The notes: generated by a model from the sequence alone, not told the origin. DNA of 55,083 bases from Thalassovita litoralis (GCF_900182725.1 NZ_FXTO01000022.1:1-55083), one strand, 5' to 3'; shown: positions 1 to 8,061, numbered from the stretch's first letter. Numbers and translations: made by a program.

Positions 1-34
1 CTTCAATGCGGGGGGTGTCTTCGTGTGCGTCCAT
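1..34 (-). CDS. possible 5' end of a gene leaving the window
   Basis: An ATG at positions 32-34 opens a minus-strand frame that reads MDAHEDTPRIE and runs off the left edge. It begins about 60 bases downstream of repeat copy A (95-189). Pilin 2 begins 46 bases downstream of copy B, so the arrangement is similar. No good Shine-Dalgarno precedes the ATG, and eleven residues are too few for a family call. The true start may lie outside the window. Confidence 0.3.
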   Translation of the reverse strand, partial: MDAHEDTPRIE

Positions 35-94
35 AAGGACACTCGTTAAACCCTCGCGAAATCAGCCCGCCAGACGGCCCTCGGCGTAAGCTTA

Positions 95-189
95 CGGTGG
101 TTGGCGGTTCGGTCTCTCTCTTCCGGCCCGCTGCCGTCTTGGTATGAGCCTATATAGCCCCCCGATTCAGGCGAGAGTTGGGCGTGATT
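95..189 (-). repeat. 95-bp direct repeat, copy A (likely promoter/leader)
   Basis: This stretch matches 982-1076 over 95 bases with one difference (C at 140 in GAGCCTAT, T in copy B). Read on the minus strand it contains GGGGGGCTATATAGG, a -10-like AT core in a GC-rich context, but no convincing -35. Copy B sits just upstream of a pilin gene on the same strand. Copy A sits downstream of the pilin 1 terminator and upstream of whatever starts at or beyond position 34. A duplicated promoter or 5' leader is the simplest reading. Confidence 0.85.
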
Positions 190-243
190 GGTACATTTAT
201 GAAGAATTTCTTAATCTTTTTCAGGACATTGGTCCGAAACGAA

Positions 244-270
244 AAGAGCCGCGCACTGGGCGCGGCTCTT
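244..270 (-). terminator. intrinsic terminator of pilin 1
   Basis: AAGAGCCGCGC (244-254) and GCGCGGCTCTT (260-270) form a perfect 11-bp stem with a 5-base loop. On the minus strand the stem is followed by TTCGTTTC. It lies about 20 bases past the stop of the pilin gene at 292. Confidence 0.8.
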
Positions 271-291
271 CTTTGGTGGGGCGTTGCAGAA

Positions 292-486
292 TTAGCTGCC
301 GATTGTGGTGGTTGCATCGGCGGCGGTCAGTGCTGCAACGATGTCAGCGACCAGGTCCGCGATTGACGTTTCAACCGAAGCGAAGGCCGCGACAGCCAAC
401 CCGACAACAGCGGCGGTCAGCACCACCCAATCGACGGTTACGGCCCCGGATTCGTCACGGTGAAAACGGCGGATGAAATTGAACAT
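292..486 (-). CDS. Flp/Fap-type pilin (pilin 1)
   Basis: A 64-residue protein built like a Flp (type IVb, tad) pilin. It has a short basic leader of about 14 residues ending DESG, then AVTVDWVVLTAAVVG starting one long hydrophobic helix, and a small Thr/Ala-rich tail ending TTTIGS. Prepilin peptidase would cut after the Gly of SGA. The usual Glu at mature position 5 is replaced by Asp (AVTVD). TAAAGGACCATATC before the ATG is a good ribosome site. About two thirds of residues match pilin 2 (742-936), pointing to gene duplication. The tad secretion ATPase, platform and secretin genes are not in the window. It probably forms a pilus or adhesin subunit, but that is inferred from family and size. 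Confidence 0.8.
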   Translation of the reverse strand: MFNFIRRFHRDESGAVTVDWVVLTAAVVGLAVAAFASVETSIADLVADIVAALTAADATTTIGS

Positions 487-540
487 GATATGGTCCTTTA
501 CTCGTTATCGTACCCGCCTTCGAGGCGGAACAGAGCGAGT

Positions 541-560
541 TTGCCAAATTTGTCTGGCAA
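541..560. promoter_or_regulatory. palindrome TTGCCA-N8-TGGCAA upstream of pilin 1
   Basis: TTGCCA (541-546) and TGGCAA (555-560) are perfect inverted arms 8 bases apart, centred about 65 bases upstream of the pilin 1 start. The 487-662 gap holds no copy of the 95-bp repeat, so pilin 1 must have another promoter or depend on read-through from pilin 2. An operator is possible but unproven. Confidence 0.35.
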
Positions 561-662
561 TAAAATGGCCGTAGCTGGGCCGGTTCAGGACGTTTGGGGA
601 AAGGGGTTGGGGCGCGTTTCAGGAAACGCCGGGCTGCCGCGATTCGTGGTGCCGAAATGCAA

Positions 663-689
663 AAGAGCCGCAGCAAATGCGCGGCTCTT
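663..689 (-). terminator. terminator of pilin 2
   Basis: AAGAGCCGC (663-671) pairs with GCGGCTCTT (681-689) across a 9-base loop. The arm sequence is nearly the same as in the pilin 1 terminator, so the terminator was probably duplicated with the gene. The U-run on the minus strand is short. Confidence 0.65.
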
Positions 690-741
690 GGGATGTTTTG
701 GAACCGGCCCCTGTGTTTGGGGCCGGAAGGCGCGGGGCCTA

Positions 742-936
742 TTAGCCGCCAATCGTGGTGGTCGCGTCAGCAGCGCCGATTGCGGTGGTCATTTCGGTGG
801 TCAGGCCCGAGGTGGAGGTTTCAACAGCGGTGAACGCTGCAACACCCAGACCCACAACAGCGGCGGTCAGCACAACCCAGTCAACGGTCACGGCGCCAGC
901 TTCGTCTTTGCGGAAGTTTTTGATGAACTTGATCAT
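742..936 (-). CDS. Flp/Fap-type pilin (pilin 2)
   Basis: A 64-residue paralogue of the 292-486 gene: basic leader MIKFIKNFRKDEAG, then AVTVDWVVLTAAVVG and a tail ending TTTIGG. It also carries Asp rather than Glu at mature position 5, so the feature is shared and unlikely to be an error. The ATG is preceded by GAAGGGATAAAATC, a good ribosome site. Copy B of the 95-bp repeat ends 46 bases upstream and very likely carries its promoter. The family assignment rests on length, the G/A cleavage context and a single N-terminal hydrophobic helix. Confidence 0.8.
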   Translation of the reverse strand: MIKFIKNFRKDEAGAVTVDWVVLTAAVVGLGVAAFTAVETSTSGLTTEMTTAIGAADATTTIGG

Positions 937-981
937 GATTTTATCCCTTCGGAATGTGTTTTCAGTTTTGCTTAACCTTGG

Positions 982-1076
982 CGGTGGTTGGCGGTTCGGT
1001 CTCTCTCTTCCGGCCCGCTGCCGTCTTGGTATGAGCTTATATAGCCCCCCGATTCAGGCGAGAGTTGGGCGTGATT
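982..1076 (-). repeat. 95-bp direct repeat, copy B (upstream of pilin 2)
   Basis: Same sequence as 95-189 apart from one base. It occupies the position of promoter plus 5' leader for pilin 2 on the minus strand. Conservation at about 99% while the two pilins have diverged to roughly two thirds identity suggests recent duplication, gene conversion or selection on the element. Confidence 0.85.
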
Positions 1077-1273
1077 TCAGCGAAAACAGTGTCTTTTTAT
1101 AAAATCCTGAATTTTCTTTTAACCATTTGAAAATGCAGAAAATAAAAATGAATAATTCGTTAATGCCGGGATGGGGCAGGGTGAAATGTGGCAGGAATTC
1201 CCGATTTCAGGCGTTCTTGGAATGGTCTGGCTGGTTTTGAACGTGATTTTTTGCGACACTGTATTCAATAAAA
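1077..1273. other. AT-rich intergenic stretch, no gene seen
   Basis: About 200 bases between repeat copy B and the lytic transglycosylase. It is clearly more AT-rich than its surroundings and has no frame with a ribosome site. Upstream promoter elements for both divergent genes would fall here. No RNA gene was recognised. Confidence 0.5.
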
Positions 1274-1294
1274 ATGGGCAGAGCAGGCAAATCC

Positions 1295-2119
1295 ATGAAA
1301 TCCGGGCAAGGGCTGTTGGGCGCCGTGCTGGCGCTTGTGGTGGCTGGGGGAGCGTTGGCAGAATCGCCACCGCCGTTTCCCGAGTTCACGTTCAAGCGGG
1401 TAAAGCCACCGGCGGCGGGAGATACGAAGCGGATCACGGTGCAGATCACCCCGCAGGATATGAAAATACAGAAACCGGCAGCGAAATCGGCCGAACCGCA
1501 GGGCGAAACGCCCAGCCCGGCCACAGGTGACAGCTTTGGCTGGTTCTGGGAGGTGATTTCACCGGAGCTGACGGCGAGCGGGCCGGGACGATTAGAGCCC
1601 GCGTTGACCCAATTGGCGAATCCTCCGGCAGGGCAGGGGATGGGGGCCCCGCGATTGCAGGTTCTTTTGTCCATTGCACGGGACCGGAACGCAGATTTGC
1701 TGATGACGACTGTCGGGACCGGGGTTTCACCCGCGCTGGTGCTGGCGGTGATCGCGGTGGAATCGGGGGGCCGGGTCGATGCTGTCAGCGGGGCAGGGGC
1801 ACAAGGGCTGATGCAGCTGATTCCCGCGACGGCAGATCGGTTCGGCGTGGCGGATGCGTTGAATGCGTCAGACAATATCCGGGGCGGCGTGGCCTATCTG
1901 GATTGGCTGCTAAAGGAATTCGACGGTGATCCCATTTTGGCGCTGGCCGCCTATAACGCCGGGGAAAATGCGGTGCGCAAACATGGCGGGGTGCCGCCCT
2001 TTGCGGAAACCCGCGCCTATGTGCCAAAGGTTCTGGCCGCATTCGCAACGGCGCGGGGGCTGTGCAAAACACCGCCGCAACTGATTTCGGACGGATGCGT
2101 GTTTAATCTGGGGCTTTGA
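1295..2119 (+). CDS. lytic transglycosylase (SLT, family 1 type)
   Basis: A 274-residue periplasmic peptidoglycan lytic transglycosylase. The N-terminus is a signal peptide (about residues 1-22, ending GALA). A Pro/Lys-rich spacer follows, with the SLT domain in the C-terminal half. Recognisable motifs are LAVIAVESGG with the catalytic Glu (residue 156), GLMQLIPATADRFGV, NIRGGVAYL and LAAYNAGENAV. An ATG at 1274 would add seven residues but has no ribosome site, while the one at 1295 has GCAGG at a sensible distance and a cleaner signal peptide. Enzymes of this type trim murein, often to let envelope machines through. Proximity to pilin genes is suggestive only. Confidence 0.88.
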   Translation: MKSGQGLLGAVLALVVAGGALAESPPPFPEFTFKRVKPPAAGDTKRITVQITPQDMKIQKPAAKSAEPQGETPSPATGDSFGWFWEVISPELTASGPGRLEPALTQLANPPAGQGMGAPRLQVLLSIARDRNADLLMTTVGTGVSPALVLAVIAVESGGRVDAVSGAGAQGLMQLIPATADRFGVADALNASDNIRGGVAYLDWLLKEFDGDPILALAAYNAGENAVRKHGGVPPFAETRAYVPKVLAAFATARGLCKTPPQLISDGCVFNLGL

Positions 2120-2124
2120 ACGCA

Positions 2125-2152
2125 AAAGCCCGACCGCGATGGGCCGGGCTTT
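2125..2152. terminator. bidirectional terminator
   Basis: AAAGCCCG (2125-2132) pairs with CGGGCTTT (2145-2152). It lies between the convergent transglycosylase and scoB genes and can serve both. Confidence 0.7.
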
Positions 2153-2173
2153 GCCAATACTTCATCGTGGGGC

Positions 2174-2803
2174 TTAGCCGACGATCGTGGCCTCGGTCGC
2201 GGCACGCAGTTCATCCTCGGTCACGCCATCGGCGCATTCGACGATTTTCAGGCCACCTTCGACCACATCCAGAACGCCCAGATTGGTGATGATGCGATCC
2301 ACCACGGATTTTCCGGTCAGCGGCAGGGTGCATTCTTTCAGCACCTTGGAGTCGCCGTGTTTATTGGTGTGGTCCATCACGACGACCACGCGGCCTACAC
2401 CGGCCACCAGATCCATCGCGCCGCCCATGCCCTTGACCAGCTTACCGGGAACCATCCAGTTCGCCAGATCGCCGTTTTCGGACACTTCCATGCCGCCCAG
2501 AATCGCCATTGCAATTTTGCCGCCGCGAATCATCGCGAAGGAGGTGGCACTGTCAAAATAGGCGGTCTGCGGCAGTTCGGTGATGGTTTGCTTGCCCGCG
2601 TTGATCAGATCGGGGTCTTCTTCGCCCGCAAAGGGGAACGGACCCATGCCCAGCATCCCATTTTCCGATTGCAGGGTCACATGGACGCCTTCGGGGATGT
2701 AGTTGGACACCAGCGTCGGGATACCGATCCCAAGGTTCACATACCAGCCGTCTTGCAGTTCTTGTGCCGCGCGGGCGGCCATTTGGTTACGATCCCAAGC
2801 CAT
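2174..2803 (-). CDS. scoB: 3-oxoacid CoA-transferase, subunit B
   Basis: The beta subunit (209 residues) of a two-chain CoA transferase that moves CoA from succinyl-CoA to a 3-oxoacid such as acetoacetate. It has the family I signature QSENGMLGMG with the catalytic Glu 47, and GIGIPT near the N-terminus. It starts three bases after the stop of the A subunit, so the pair is translated together. Sequence alone does not separate ScoB/AtoA from beta-ketoadipate PcaJ. The pca cluster at 42-48 kb lacks its own CoA transferase, so either role is possible; ketone body or polyhydroxybutyrate turnover is the default for a stand-alone pair. Confidence 0.88.
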   Translation of the reverse strand: MAWDRNQMAARAAQELQDGWYVNLGIGIPTLVSNYIPEGVHVTLQSENGMLGMGPFPFAGEEDPDLINAGKQTITELPQTAYFDSATSFAMIRGGKIAMAILGGMEVSENGDLANWMVPGKLVKGMGGAMDLVAGVGRVVVVMDHTNKHGDSKVLKECTLPLTGKSVVDRIITNLGVLDVVEGGLKIVECADGVTEDELRAATEATIVG

Positions 2804-2806
2804 GAA

Positions 2807-3511
2807 TTATGCCTCCTCACGCTGGCGCACGGTGCGCTGTTCGATCCGTTTTTCGTGCTGGCCCTGAATGATGCGATGCACATAGATGCCGGGCAGGTGG
2901 ATGTTGTCGGGGTCCAGTGACCCGGTCGGCACGATTTCTTCAACCTCGACCACACAGACCTTACCGCAGGTGGCGGCGGGGTGGTTGAAGTTGCGGGCGG
3001 TTTTGCGGAACACCAGATTGCCGGTTTCGTCCGCTTTCCACGCTTTCACGATGGCCAGATCGGCGAACAGGCCAGTTTCCAGAATGTAATCCTGCCCGTT
3101 GAAGTTTTTCACTTCTTTGCCGTCTGCAATCACGGTGCCGACGCCGGTTTTGGTGTAGAAACCGGGGATACCCGCACCTGCGGCCCGCATCCTTTCGGCC
3201 AGCGTCCCTTGGGGGTTGAATTCCAGTTCCAGTTCGCCGCTCAGGTATTGGCGCATGAATTCGGCGTTTTCGCCCACATAGGACGAAATCATCTTTTTCA
3301 CCTGACGGGTTTGCAGCAGCACACCCAGACCGAAATCGTCAACGCCAGCGTTGTTGCTGGCAACGGTCAGGTCTTTGGTGCCAGCGTCGCGGATGGCGGC
3401 AATCAGCAATTCCGGAATACCGCACAGGCCAAAGCCCCCGGCGGCGATCAGCATACCGTCGAACAGCAGCCCATCCAGGGCTTCGGCGGCGTTTGCGTAG
3501 ACTTTCTTCAT
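2807..3511 (-). CDS. scoA: 3-oxoacid CoA-transferase, subunit A
   Basis: The alpha subunit, 234 residues, beginning MKKVYANAAEAL, with the glycine-rich GGFGLCGIPE near residue 25 and DFGLGVLLQTRQ further on, as in SCOT family A chains. A longer upstream frame exists, but GGGAGACATCC directly before the ATG at 3509-3511 decides the start. It is first in a two-gene operon with scoB. Substrate preference (acetoacetate or 3-oxoadipate) is unresolved. Confidence 0.88.
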   Translation of the reverse strand: MKKVYANAAEALDGLLFDGMLIAAGGFGLCGIPELLIAAIRDAGTKDLTVASNNAGVDDFGLGVLLQTRQVKKMISSYVGENAEFMRQYLSGELELEFNPQGTLAERMRAAGAGIPGFYTKTGVGTVIADGKEVKNFNGQDYILETGLFADLAIVKAWKADETGNLVFRKTARNFNHPAATCGKVCVVEVEEIVPTGSLDPDNIHLPGIYVHRIIQGQHEKRIEQRTVRQREEA

Positions 3512-3669
3512 GGATGTCTCCCTCAAACCCATAGGGCCAAACGGTACGGGACGGGGCCAAAACCAAACACAGGCCACGCCACCACACCATTGGCATTGCC
3601 CGCGTTCTACGAAATTGGCCCGTCCGGGCCAATACGTAGAAATACGAGCGGCAGTTTAAGGGGCGGCCT

Positions 3670-6192
3670 TTACTTCTTGGCTTTGGTTTTGCGGGCGGGT
3701 TTTTTCTTGGCTGCTTTTTCCGCAATCAGGGCCACTGCCATTTCCATTGTCACGTCTTCGGGTTTGGTGTCCTTGGGCAGGGTGGCGTTCACCTTGTCCC
3801 ATTTGACATAGGGACCATAGCGGCCTTCCATGATGTTCACCGCACCGCCGGATTCCGGGTGTTCGCCCAGTTCTTTCAGGGCTTTTGCTGCGGCACTACT
3901 GCGGCCCCGGCCCGGATTGGCGCGTTTTTCGGCCAGCAGTTCCACCGCGCGGTTCATGCCCAGCTCGAACACGTCATTGGGGTCTTTCAGGTTGGCGTAG
4001 ACCGGCTTTGCCTCGTCCGGCAACTGGTGCATGGCATAGGGGCCGAAGCGCCCGAAATTGGTGGTGATCATGCCACCATCGGGGTGTTCGCCCACTTCGC
4101 GCGGCAGGCTTAGCAGGGTCAGCGCCTTTTCAAGGTCCATGTCATCCTTGGACCACCCGCGCGGCAGGCTGGCCCGCGGCGGCTTTTTGTTTTCCGGGGT
4201 CGGCTCGCCGCGCTGAACATAGGGGCCAAAGCGCCCCGCCTTCAGCCAGATTTCATCCCCGGCATCCTCGCCCAGCAGGCGTTCGTCGCCTTCGGCCCCT
4301 TCGCCCGCGATCGGGCGGGTATAGGTGCATTCGGGATAGTTGCCGCAGCCCACAAACCCCCCCGTGCGCGAGGTTTTCAGATGCAACCGACCGTTTCCGC
4401 ATTTGGGGCAGACGCGCGGATCGCTGCCATCTTCGCGCGGGGGGTACAGTTGCGGCGCCAGCGCATCATCCAGCACATCCAACACTTCGGTGATGCGCAG
4501 GTCGCTGGTTTCGGTAATTGCGGCGGAAAAGTCGCGCCAGAACCGCGACAGCACGTCCTTGTAATCGCGATCCCCGGCGGACACGTCATCCAGTTGGGAT
4601 TCCAGATCGGCGGTGAAATCATATTCCACATACCGCTTGAAGAAATTCATCAGGAACACCGTGACGATCCGGCCCTTATCCTCGGGGAACAGGCGGTTTT
4701 TGTCCTTGCGGACATATTCGCGATCCTGAATCGTGGTGATTACGCTGGCATAGGTTGACGGGCGGCCAATCCCCAGTTCTTCCATCTTTTTGACCAGCGT
4801 CGCCTCGGTATAGCGGGGCGGGGGCTGGGTGAAATGCTGTTCGGGGCTGATCTGGCGCTTGTCGGCTTTTTCGCCTTCCATGATCTGCGGCAGACGCTTG
4901 TCGTCATCGTCCAGAACGCTGTCGTCGCGGCCTTCTTCGTAGACGCGCAGGAACCCGTCAAACAACACAACCTGACCCGTGGCACGCAGTTCCACCTGTC
5001 CGTCCTTGCTGCTGACATCCACGGTGGTGCGTTCCATCCGGGCGGCTTCCATCTGGCAGGCGATGGTCCGTTTCCAGATCAGATCATACAGTTTTTTCTG
5101 ATCGGCTTCGGTGACTTTCAGCTTCCCGGCGTCCAGCGTCATATCCGTGGGGCGGATACATTCGTGCGCTTCCTGCGCATTTTTCGCCTTGTTTTTATAA
5201 ATACGCGGGCTGGCGGGCACGTATTCCGCGCCGTAGCGGTCCTTGATCGCGTCACGGGCGGCGGCCACGGCTTCGGGGGCCATGTCGATGCCATCTGTCC
5301 GCATATAGGTGATATATCCGGCCTCGTACAACCGCTGGGCGGCGCTCATGCATTGGCGCGCGCCCATGCCGTATTTACGGCTGGCTTCCTGTTGCAGGGT
5401 CGAGGTCATGAACGGCGCGGTGGGGTTGCGGCTGGCGGGCTTGGCCTCGACCGATTTCACAGTCAGATCGCGGCTGGTGATCGCCTGTACCGCGAGTTCG
5501 GCCTGCGTTTCATTTTCGATGCTGTATTTATCCAGCTTGTCCCCGGCCAGAACGGTCAGCCGTGCCTCGTATTCCTGACCGCGCGGGGTTCCCAAAACCG
5601 CGCCGACAGACCAGTATTCGCGGGGCTTGAAGGCTTCGATTTCGATTTCGCGTTCTACGATCAGGCGCAGGCAAACGGATTGCACCCGCCCAGCAGACCG
5701 CGCACCGGGCAGTTTACGCCACAACACCGGCGACAGGTTGAACCCCACCAGATAGTCCAGCGCACGGCGGGCAAGGTATGCGTCCACTAGCGGCTGGTCG
5801 ATATCACGGGGATTTTTCATCGCCTCGGTCACGGCGGATTTGGTGATGGCATTGAACACCACACGGGACACCGGCGTGTCCTTTTTGATGGCCCGCCGCT
5901 TGCGCAGGGTTTCCTCAAGGTGCCAGCTGATTGCCTCGCCTTCGCGATCAGGGTCAGTCGCCAAAATCAGAGCATTGTCGTTTTTCAGGGCGTCAGCAAT
6001 CGCTTTGACATGCTTGCGACTGTCGTTTCCGACCTCCCATGTCATGTCAAAATCGTGGTCCGTGTCGACCGAACCATTTTTGGCGGGCAGGTCACGGACA
6101 TGTCCGTAAGACGCCAAAACGGTGTAGTCTGACCCCAGATATTTGTTGATTGTCTTGGCCTTAGCCGGGGATTCAACAACGACAACTGGCAT
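3670..6192 (-). CDS. topA: DNA topoisomerase I
   Basis: Type IA topoisomerase, 840 residues, which relaxes negative supercoils. The Toprim domain opens the protein (VVVESPAKAKTI, Glu 7; ATDPDREGEA, Asp 80/82 and Glu 84). The catalytic tyrosine is in GYITYMRTDG (Tyr 296). One C-terminal zinc ribbon is intact (Cys 595, 598, 616, 622). Several repeats of the GRFGPYV type follow, and a Lys/Ala-rich tail (KKKPARKTKAKK) ends the chain. This is the usual alphaproteobacterial layout. It follows dprA on the same strand with a gap of about 130 bases, a neighbourhood common in this order. Confidence 0.97.
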   Translation of the reverse strand: MPVVVVESPAKAKTINKYLGSDYTVLASYGHVRDLPAKNGSVDTDHDFDMTWEVGNDSRKHVKAIADALKNDNALILATDPDREGEAISWHLEETLRKRRAIKKDTPVSRVVFNAITKSAVTEAMKNPRDIDQPLVDAYLARRALDYLVGFNLSPVLWRKLPGARSAGRVQSVCLRLIVEREIEIEAFKPREYWSVGAVLGTPRGQEYEARLTVLAGDKLDKYSIENETQAELAVQAITSRDLTVKSVEAKPASRNPTAPFMTSTLQQEASRKYGMGARQCMSAAQRLYEAGYITYMRTDGIDMAPEAVAAARDAIKDRYGAEYVPASPRIYKNKAKNAQEAHECIRPTDMTLDAGKLKVTEADQKKLYDLIWKRTIACQMEAARMERTTVDVSSKDGQVELRATGQVVLFDGFLRVYEEGRDDSVLDDDDKRLPQIMEGEKADKRQISPEQHFTQPPPRYTEATLVKKMEELGIGRPSTYASVITTIQDREYVRKDKNRLFPEDKGRIVTVFLMNFFKRYVEYDFTADLESQLDDVSAGDRDYKDVLSRFWRDFSAAITETSDLRITEVLDVLDDALAPQLYPPREDGSDPRVCPKCGNGRLHLKTSRTGGFVGCGNYPECTYTRPIAGEGAEGDERLLGEDAGDEIWLKAGRFGPYVQRGEPTPENKKPPRASLPRGWSKDDMDLEKALTLLSLPREVGEHPDGGMITTNFGRFGPYAMHQLPDEAKPVYANLKDPNDVFELGMNRAVELLAEKRANPGRGRSSAAAKALKELGEHPESGGAVNIMEGRYGPYVKWDKVNATLPKDTKPEDVTMEMAVALIAEKAAKKKPARKTKAKK

Positions 6193-6319
6193 GGAAATTC
6201 CTTTCGACTCGCACCTTAGCGTATGGCGGCGGAAAATGTGGGTCGTAAGGGGGGTTTGTCAATGCAACGTTGCAGGGTGGCTTGGTCGCACCTTTGGCGC
6301 GGTGTTTTTCAGCCTTGTA

Positions 6320-7468
6320 TTAAGGCACAAGTGACAGCAGTCCGCCCGGTTGGCGTTTGATCCTGCCATCCAGTTCCAAATCGGTCAGCGCGGGGGCTAG
6401 GGCAGATGCAACCCCACCCAGATCGCGGATTAGCTGATCTTCGGCCACCGGAGAGGGACCAAGACGGCGCAGGATTCGGCTGTGCAGGTCAGCGGTTTCG
6501 CGCAGCGACCGTTTGGGTCGTGCCGTGGGTGGCGGGGCTGCCAAGGGCAATTCAGGTTCGGGTTTGGGGGCGTCAGCTTGTGGCAGGGCGTCTATAATGT
6601 CATCGACATGGCGCACCAGCATGGCCCCGTCGCGGATCAACATATTGCAGCCTGCGGCGCGGGCATCGAACGGGTGGCCGGGAACGGCCAGAACTTCGCG
6701 CCCTTGATCTAGCGCGTTTTTTGCGGTGATCAGGCTGCCGGATCGGGCGGCGGCTTCGACCACGACCAGCGCCTGCGCCAACCCGGAAATCAGCCGGTTG
6801 CGGCGGGGGAAATGCCGGGCTTGCGGGGTGATGCCGAACGGGAGTTCAGACAGGCGCAGGCCGGTTTTTACGATCTCTTCGCCCAAGCGGGTGTTTTCCG
6901 CCGGATAAATCACATCGACCCCGCCCGCCATGACGGCGATGGTGCCTGTGTCCAATGTGGCCGCATGGGCGGCTGTGTCGATGCCCCGTGCCAGACCGGA
7001 CACAACCACATAGCCGCGTTTTGCCAAATCCTTGGCCAGCCCCTTGGCCATGCGTGTCCCAAGGGACGAGGCATTGCGCGCCCCGACCAGCGCAATCATC
7101 GGGCGGTGCAGAACCGACATATCGCCCACGACCCACAGGATCGGAGGCGTATCGGAAATTTCGGACAGGTGGCGGGGGTAATCTGCTGCCCCGGCACAGA
7201 TCATCCGCGCCCCACAGCGGCGGGCCGCGGCCAGTTCCGCCCGTGCGACACCTTCGGGGCAGGGGGTATAATCGGTAACGCCTGCGGTTGCGGCCACATT
7301 CGGCAACGCTTCCAGCGCGGCGGCGGCCGATCCGTGTTCGGCCAGCATCCGGTAAAAGGTGCTGGGGCCGACACGGTAGGATCGCAAGAGGCGAAGCCAC
7401 AAGACCCGCTCATCTTCCGTGGTGGGTGGGAGTGGGGGGTGAGTGGAAGGATGATTGGTGTTGGTCAT
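6320..7468 (-). CDS. dprA: DNA processing protein DprA
   Basis: A 382-residue DprA/Smf protein, which loads RecA onto incoming single-stranded DNA. It has an N-terminal SAM-like region, the Rossmann-like core with ALVGARNASSLGTRMA, VVSGLARGIDTAAH, FPRRNRLISGL and AARSGSLITAKNALDQGR, and a C-terminal winged helix after residue 310. Lengths and motifs are complete. The gene lies between a small membrane protein gene and topA. Other competence genes are not in the window, and DprA is common in bacteria not known to be naturally transformable. Confidence 0.95.
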   Translation of the reverse strand: MTNTNHPSTHPPLPPTTEDERVLWLRLLRSYRVGPSTFYRMLAEHGSAAAALEALPNVAATAGVTDYTPCPEGVARAELAAARRCGARMICAGAADYPRHLSEISDTPPILWVVGDMSVLHRPMIALVGARNASSLGTRMAKGLAKDLAKRGYVVVSGLARGIDTAAHAATLDTGTIAVMAGGVDVIYPAENTRLGEEIVKTGLRLSELPFGITPQARHFPRRNRLISGLAQALVVVEAAARSGSLITAKNALDQGREVLAVPGHPFDARAAGCNMLIRDGAMLVRHVDDIIDALPQADAPKPEPELPLAAPPPTARPKRSLRETADLHSRILRRLGPSPVAEDQLIRDLGGVASALAPALTDLELDGRIKRQPGGLLSLVP

Positions 7469-7602
7469 CGTCGCCTCGCCTACTTGCCCATTCGGTGTAG
7501 GGGCAAAGCGGTTAACGGCAGGTAAACCGAAACAGGATTTTTTGCTTGGGGGTGATTTTGTTTTTCCCGGCGCGTTTCACCAAAGCAAACCCGCCGGGAA
7601 TA

Positions 7603-8061
7603 TCATGTATCGCTTTCATCGGATTGGCGCGGGGCGACAGCGTCGGGGCACAGGACAAGGATCATGAGCCAATATACCCCGCCGCAGATCGCGCCGATCA
7701 CGGGCAGTACAATCGCGCTGTCGATGGCCTGCGCGATTCCCCAACCGATACCAGCCCCGCCTAAAATCGCCATACCCGGCCCGGCCCATCCGTAGATCAT
7801 CGCCACGACTGACAGCAACGCACCGATGACCATGCCCGCCCAGGATAGCAGGGGGGAATAGACCAGCATCATCCCGATTGCCGAAACCAGAATTGGCAAA
7901 TCTCCGGTGAAACCGATCAGTTCCCCCAATGGCTGACCTAAATAAACCATGCACAGCCCCAGCAGCACTGGAACGAACAGGCTGATCATGCCCGCCAGAA
8001 AGACGGCGCCCCAGTTCAGTTGCCGGTGGCCGCGCAGGCGACTGCGCAGGCGCAGAATCAT
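7603..8061 (-). CDS. small integral membrane protein of unknown function
   Basis: About 152 residues from the ATG at 8059-8061, which overlaps the tldD stop as ATGA, so translation is probably coupled. After a basic N-terminus (MILRLRSRLRGHRQ) there are four hydrophobic segments, at roughly residues 17-38, 48-70, 72-100 and 104-128. Glycine is frequent. An upstream in-frame ATG would put much of the N-terminus inside tldD and lacks support. I do not recognise the family. Location suggests an inner membrane protein co-expressed with TldD. Confidence 0.65.
   Translation of the reverse strand: MILRLRSRLRGHRQLNWGAVFLAGMISLFVPVLLGLCMVYLGQPLGELIGFTGDLPILVSAIGMMLVYSPLLSWAGMVIGALLSVVAMIYGWAGPGMAILGGAGIGWGIAQAIDSAIVLPVIGAICGGVYWLMILVLCPDAVAPRQSDESDT

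Noticed and set aside
1117-1132. CtrA-type site (TTAA-N7-TTAA) near the pilin promoter
   Set aside because: The nearest match has only one good half; the other differs at two positions.
4834-5790. Open frame of about 318 codons opposite topA
   Set aside because: It has no ribosome site or recognisable motif, and topA on the other strand is unambiguous. Such shadows are frequent at this GC.
7564-7600. Inverted repeat TTCCCGGCG..CGCCGGGAA as terminator of the small membrane protein gene
   Set aside because: On the minus strand it is followed by an A-run, not a U-run, so it does not fit an intrinsic terminator for that gene.
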